Assembly (NCBI GenBank): GCA_012931725.1
Contig: CM022949.1
Span: 12,391,263 to 12,455,262 of the forward strand
Direction of reading: 5' to 3'
DNA from: Litsea cubeba
Taxonomy: Eukaryota > Streptophyta > Magnoliopsida > Laurales > Lauraceae
Length of the DNA stretch: 64,000 nucleotides
Part shown: piece by piece, positions 59,932-64,000 of the stretch
Layout: each line of letters begins with the position of its first letter
Numbering within the stretch: the stretch's first letter is position 1
Translations under genes and position numbers: made by a program
Notes under the pieces: model-generated
What the model was told of the DNA's origin: nothing
Database searches by the model: none
Seen by the model: the letters and a program-made list of their open reading frames with translations, nothing else

Positions 59932-60616
59932 GTCCAAATAATAAATATTAAAAATTAAATACAAATTTTAAATTAAATTTCAATTATTAGTAAATTTTAT
60001 TTATTTAAATTTAAAAAATAAATAACTTATTAAAATGAGATAGGACTCGAATGTGTCTTTCTTATTTTTTACTCGAACCTTTGTAAAAATAAGATGGCTC
60101 GGAAAAGTCAATAATTAAATCAGAGAGTTTTCCATAATTATGGATTTAACCCTTTATTTTACAATGGGATCTGGACCCAAAAAGAGTCATCGACGGGTGC
60201 ACATGATCCTGTCATGATGGGACCTACAGAACATGGACCATGGATGATGAACGTGAAAGTCCAAATATCAAATGTAGAAAATCAAATATAAATTTCAAAT
60301 GATATTCTGATTATAAATAAATTTTAATTATTTAAATTTAGAATGTAAATAACTTATTAAAAATGAGATACTTGGGATGAGTCTCTCCTCTTTGAATTTA
60401 ACTCGATCGATCGTCCCTCAAAATAAAATGGCGTAGGAGAGTCAACACTTAACTCGGAGAGTTTTTCCAACCATGAATTTAACCCTTTATTTTACAGTGG
60501 GATCTAGATGCAAAAGAGTCATGGATGGATAGAGCAATCAAGTACATGGATGCACATGATCATGATCATGATGATGATGGGACCAACAAAACATGGACCA
60601 TGGATGATGAACTTGG
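59932..60616. repeat. 327-bp diverged tandem duplication upstream of trihelix gene
   Basis: Copy 1 starts at 59932 and copy 2 at 60259, both with GTCCAAATA. They share AAATAACTTATTAAAA, GAGAGTTTTTCC or GAGAGTTTTCC, TTTAACCCTTTATTTTACA, GTGGGATCT or ATGGGATCT, AAGAGTCAT and ACATGGACCATGGATGATGA. Copy 2 has about 30 extra bases including a GATCAT run. It lies 280-960 bp before the trihelix start codon. Confidence 0.85.
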
Positions 60617-60820
60617 ATGTAAAAGTTCTGTGAGAAATAAATAAGTTTTAACAATAATGTTCCTGTGCACCTCGTGTGCAGCTATGCACGAATACGAACG
60701 TTCCGGTGAAATCCTAGCCCTCCAACTCCACCGCCCCGTGCCACGCCGCCCCACCCCCACCCACACCCACACCACACGCCACCTCATGGCATTTGCATAT
60801 CCCCACCACCACCACCCCCC

Positions 60821-60853
60821 AAACCCTAACCCTAACCCTAACCCTAACCCTAG
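60821..60853 (+). promoter_or_regulatory. Telobox array (five CCCTAA units)
   Basis: AAACCCTAACCCTAACCC continues for five units to CCTAG, 41-73 bp before the trihelix ATG. The first unit is the plant telobox AAACCCTA; the following units are six-base CCCTAA rather than the usual plant seven-base CCCTAAA. Teloboxes near plant transcription starts bind telomere-repeat-binding and other factors, so it probably belongs to the promoter or 5' UTR. Confidence 0.75.
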
Positions 60854-60893
60854 AAAATAAAAACCCTTCTTTCTGACCCCAACCGCCACCACC

Positions 60894-61741
60894 ATGGCCG
60901 ACACTGCAGCCTCTCCCTCTCCTCCCTCCTCCCCATCCTCTCCATCCCCGCCCAAAAAGCCCAAGCTCCTCCTCCCCCCTCCTCCTCCCGCACCGGCACC
61001 GGCCCCCACCGTCCCGGCCTCCTGGTCCCACTCCGAAACCATGCACCTCATAGACGCGTACCAGGAGAAATGGTACTCCCTCAACCGCGGCCAGCTCAAG
61101 GCCCACCAGTGGGAGGAGGTCGCCGCCTCCGTCGCCGCTCGCTCCGCCTCCCACCCACCCACCAAAACCGCCACCCAGTGCCGCCACAAGATCGAGAAGC
61201 TCCGCAAGCGCTACCGCGCCGACAAGCTCCGCCCCTCTTCCTCCTCCTCCTCCTCCCCCTGGCCCTTCTTCCACCGCATGGACCTCCTCGAGCGCGGCCC
61301 CACCTCCGACCCTCCTCGCACCTCCGCTACCACCACCGAAGATGAAGACGACGACGATCCCCCCGCCGCCGGCCCTGGTAACAATACCCGCAGCATCAAC
61401 CACATCCTCCGCCGCCCGCAGCCGCCTCCATGCTCTCTCCTCTCGATCGATCCTTCCCTAGGTGCTCCAGAAGCCCTAGGTTCTGGAAGCGCAGCTCCTT
61501 CGAGCCCGTCGACGAGGAAGAGGACGAGGAGGAGGAGGACCCGATGTCCGAACTTGCCGCCGTGGTGAGATCCTTCGGAGAAGGTCTTGTTAGGGTTGAG
61601 AAGATGAAGATGGAGATGATGCGAGAGGCGGAGAGGAATCGGATGGAGATGGAGATGAAGAGGACTGAGATGATCATGAAATCTCAGCAGCGGATTGCTG
61701 ATGCTATCGCTGACGCCTTTCGCCAGAGGAAGAAGCCCTAG
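60894..61741 (+). CDS. Trihelix transcription factor, single exon, apparent frameshift
   Basis: Frame 1 (60894-61568) has a Ser/Pro-rich basic N-terminus with a KKPK nuclear-localisation-like motif. A trihelix (GT-factor, Myb-like) DNA-binding domain follows at residues 44-111: WSHSETMHLIDAYQEKWYSL, QWEEVAASVAAR, TKTATQCRHKIEKLRKRYRA, then WPFFHRMDLLERG. After the RSINHILRRP motif the sequence turns into Arg-rich nonsense. The expected C-terminal helix (SELAAVVRSFGEGLVRVEKM and MEMEMKRTEMIMKSQQRIAD) lies in another frame ending at 61741. The crossover must fall after the in-frame stop at 61379-61381 and before about 61545. No intron of credible size fits. As I recall, Arabidopsis At3g24860 and relatives have both parts in one frame. 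Start chosen at ACCATGG, good initiation context. Confidence 0.8.
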
Positions 61742-64000
61742 AATTCGCAGGAGCTTTCGACGAATTGAGGTCTTCTTTTTGTTTCTCAATTGAAAAAAGC
61801 AAAAAAAACAGAGAGAGGACTGATAGATTCATGTTTCTCAATTTGTTTCCTTTTTTACTTCTCTGACATGTTTAAGATGTTTAAGCTCTTTTTCGCCGCA
61901 TCATTCCTTACTAAATTACATATGTGTATAGTTAAAACAATGAATGCTTCAGCTGATTGATGACTGGAATAATGAGCATTAGCATCTTTTGATTCCTATA
62001 TATGTCTCTACATTTCCAATTCTGCATAAATGTTTGTTTGTTTGTTCTGAATTCTACTGCATTCAATTGCTTAGTTGTCTGCTTTAGATAGCAGTATGAG
62101 GCAATCTTGTGAAATTTGCTTGCATTTATCATTCTTAGATTTAAAGCAGGAGTTTTCAGTTGTATGTGTTTTGATGGTGTTTTTTTTTTTTGTTTTTTAC
62201 CCACTCTTGATTGCAGGGTTGATTGAGAATTGTGTGTTTGAGTTGGGTAGATGTGTTTTTCGGCATTCTGCTAAGGATCAAAATCTAACATGGTTGCTGT
62301 TGAACCTGAAATATATGGTGCGTAAAGTTGGGGCGGAAATGCATGTCATTGCCTTCTTTTCTCAAGAATCAAGAATACATATTTCAGGATAAACCAGCTT
62401 CTATTAGTTGTATAAGTTCTTTTTTGATAAGGTTTTGATTGTAGGAAGGAAGTTGATTGGATGGACTGGTTATTCTGACAAAGTTACTGACTAGGAAATG
62501 ATTAAATAAAATACTAGAAGTAACTTGTATAGCTCGTCTTTTGGCATTGGATGGGTAACTAATAGCTTAATTCACAATGTGTATGTTTCATCTTAATTTA
62601 ATCATACTAAATGGTTGTACTTTTAGCATCATATAAGCTGATATTGGATCGCTAAGAATCCATGCTTTTTATTCAAATTTGAACTTCAACGAGTTTAGGC
62701 ATGCCTAAGTTGGAGAGACAGAATATCTATAATTTAAAGTTTTCTTTTAGAATCATGTTAGTTGGGTCTTACATCGTCTAAGACCTCTCCTTCAGTGGGA
62801 AGATGCCTTGATCATCACCCTAGTTGCATGGTTGGCATAGTAAACAATCACGCTTTAATGGTAAGTTGCGATTGTTGAGTGTTGATCTCCTGGTCACTGT
62901 AAGGAAACTCTGATGCCTTTAAAACTATTATGTTTCTATTTATTTTCCTTCCCAGAACACCCTTTTCCTTTCTTTGGTGTTATCTACTCTGAGCAAACTC
63001 TAATCCCCAGTAATGCTCGTTTTTCTTCCCAGAATCTTGTTTTCCTTTATGTGATATTTCCCAAAGATTAAATCTTTGTCCTGTCCCTGGTACTTACTCC
63101 TGATTGGTTCACTTTAAAAAAGCTTTCACTATCTCCTGCACTTGTGAGTGAGAAGATAATTTTGTTATCCTTACAGTGCAAAGCATTAAAAATTCTACAA
63201 CGAAACTAGATCTCAACCTTGAATCCGTCATATCATCAAGCAAGTCCAGTGCAGTTACGAGACATGTGCATTAAACTCCTGTATTGGTGATTTACAAAAT
63301 ATCCACGCAGGCTTGCATCTCCACGATGTAAACTATCCATTCCAAGAATTACAGTGCAAGTGCTCGTACAAAACCTTGAATATGTTAAGTCTTTTTTTTT
63401 TTTCAATTGGTAATGTGACAAACCCTCAACTCAAGGTTGCCATAGTGAACACCTTCCACTGTGCCACAAGCATCTTCGGTTGACTTTAATATGTTAGTCA
63501 GTTCTATTGATTGCCATATTGTGACCATATGACATATGTACGGTGTATCCTCCTGACAATTGCTCATGCTTAGTTGCAGGAAACTTCTTTGGAACACCAT
63601 TGTTCCTACTAGATTTGTCAATATGCTGGTTTTGGGCATTTTGAAACCTAAATTATCAATAGACCTTGCTGAATTAGCTTATTTAAGTGCACCCATGTGA
63701 CCCATTTTGGCAGTTAAATGCTTCTGAATCTGCTTCTTAACTATGCTCATGCAATTGCTTCTCCAGAATTTTGTAATTGCTGACATCTTAGAAGTGGTTT
63801 TTCACTGTACACACGCTTGAAGCTACTATGCCATTTCCATTAAATCTAAACATGTAGAAGTGTTTGAATTGAGCTTATATCAGAAGACTCTCTACCTACA
63901 TGATTTCCAAATGAGCCACTCATCACAAATGATCCAGCTTTCACATGCCTTGATCCTCATTCCAATCTTGTCCTCTTTAGCCCTGATACTTTGAGCTTGT
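61742..64000. other. Trihelix 3' flank, no gene seen
   Basis: T-rich and A-rich stretches; the first few hundred bases are probably 3' UTR. An acceptor-like TTTTTTACCCACTCTTGATTG followed by CAG near 62217 could mark a spliced 3' UTR, but no open frame after it is convincing. Minus-strand frames at 63236-63639 have no family resemblance. Confidence 0.4.

Noticed and set aside
61378..61395. Mini-intron that would repair the trihelix frame
   Set aside because: The GT...AG pairs available here are only about 18-21 bp apart, far below the minimum plant intron size.
60566..61403. Long minus-strand Gly/Trp-rich frames opposite the trihelix gene
   Set aside because: Composition shadow of the Ser/Pro-rich GC-rich coding strand; no family resemblance and the plus strand has a clear trihelix domain.
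1..64000. CRISPR array, operon structure, integrated virus or rRNA genes
   Set aside because: No regularly spaced repeats, no ribosome-binding architecture, no viral coat or replication genes and no rRNA sequence were seen; the window is plain plant nuclear DNA.

Overview
This is a stretch of nuclear DNA from a flowering plant. The evidence is spliced genes with GT-AG introns for typically plant proteins (SnRK2 kinase, class III peroxidase, plastid class II DAHP synthase, mitochondrial small heat-shock protein, PABN-type RNA-binding protein, trihelix transcription factor, GCL1-type LanC-like protein). These genes are separated by AT-rich DNA full of copia, LINE, SINE, TRIM, MITE and Helitron-like remnants. 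The species cannot be named from sequence alone. The long repeat-filled introns (up to 5.9 kb) and an Au-type SINE fit a medium or large non-grass angiosperm genome, but that is only an impression.

Layout: 37-3660 (+) three 3' exons of a GCL1-like LanC-family gene whose first exon lies left of the window. 4.6-7.5 kb repeat-rich spacer with a TRIM-like LTR. 7865-13657 (+) nine-exon subclass II SnRK2 kinase with a G-box/ABRE upstream. 14.2-14.5 kb Au SINE nested in a MITE. 15.8-20.0 kb transposon graveyard: RTE and L1 LINE remnants and a scrambled copia element. 21.2-21.65 kb tandem duplication. 23802-25275 (-) three-exon class III peroxidase closest to PRX17. 27.5 and 31.1 kb two copies of one tRNA-derived SINE family. 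29183-29899 (+) two-exon mitochondrial small HSP. 33407-40751 (+) six-exon PABN-type gene with LINE, SINE and MITE debris in its large third intron. 42.6-44.5 kb Helitron-like element. 45.2-45.95 kb two adjacent MITEs. 46361-50270 (-) five-exon plastid DAHP synthase. 50.4-60.8 kb gene-poor spacer with two MULE-type MITEs carrying 9-bp target duplications and a 327-bp tandem duplication. 60894-61741 (+) trihelix factor whose reading frame is broken by one base. 61.7-64 kb no recognisable gene.

The genes do not form a functional cluster. They are ordinary dispersed plant genes: DAHP synthase opens the shikimate pathway and PRX17-type peroxidases can use phenylpropanoids derived from it, but the spacing gives no reason to think they are co-regulated. 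I did not find a convincing new biological system. The observations most worth checking are the loss of all three zinc ligands in the GCL1-like protein, the trihelix frameshift, the small-HSP intron that can be read through in frame, the complementary (AG)n/(CT)n tracts either side of peroxidase exon 2, the near-perfect GC-rich foldback in a DAHP synthase intron, and the rearranged copia block. Exon boundaries were read by eye from splice signals, frame continuity and remembered family sequences. No alignment or database search was run.
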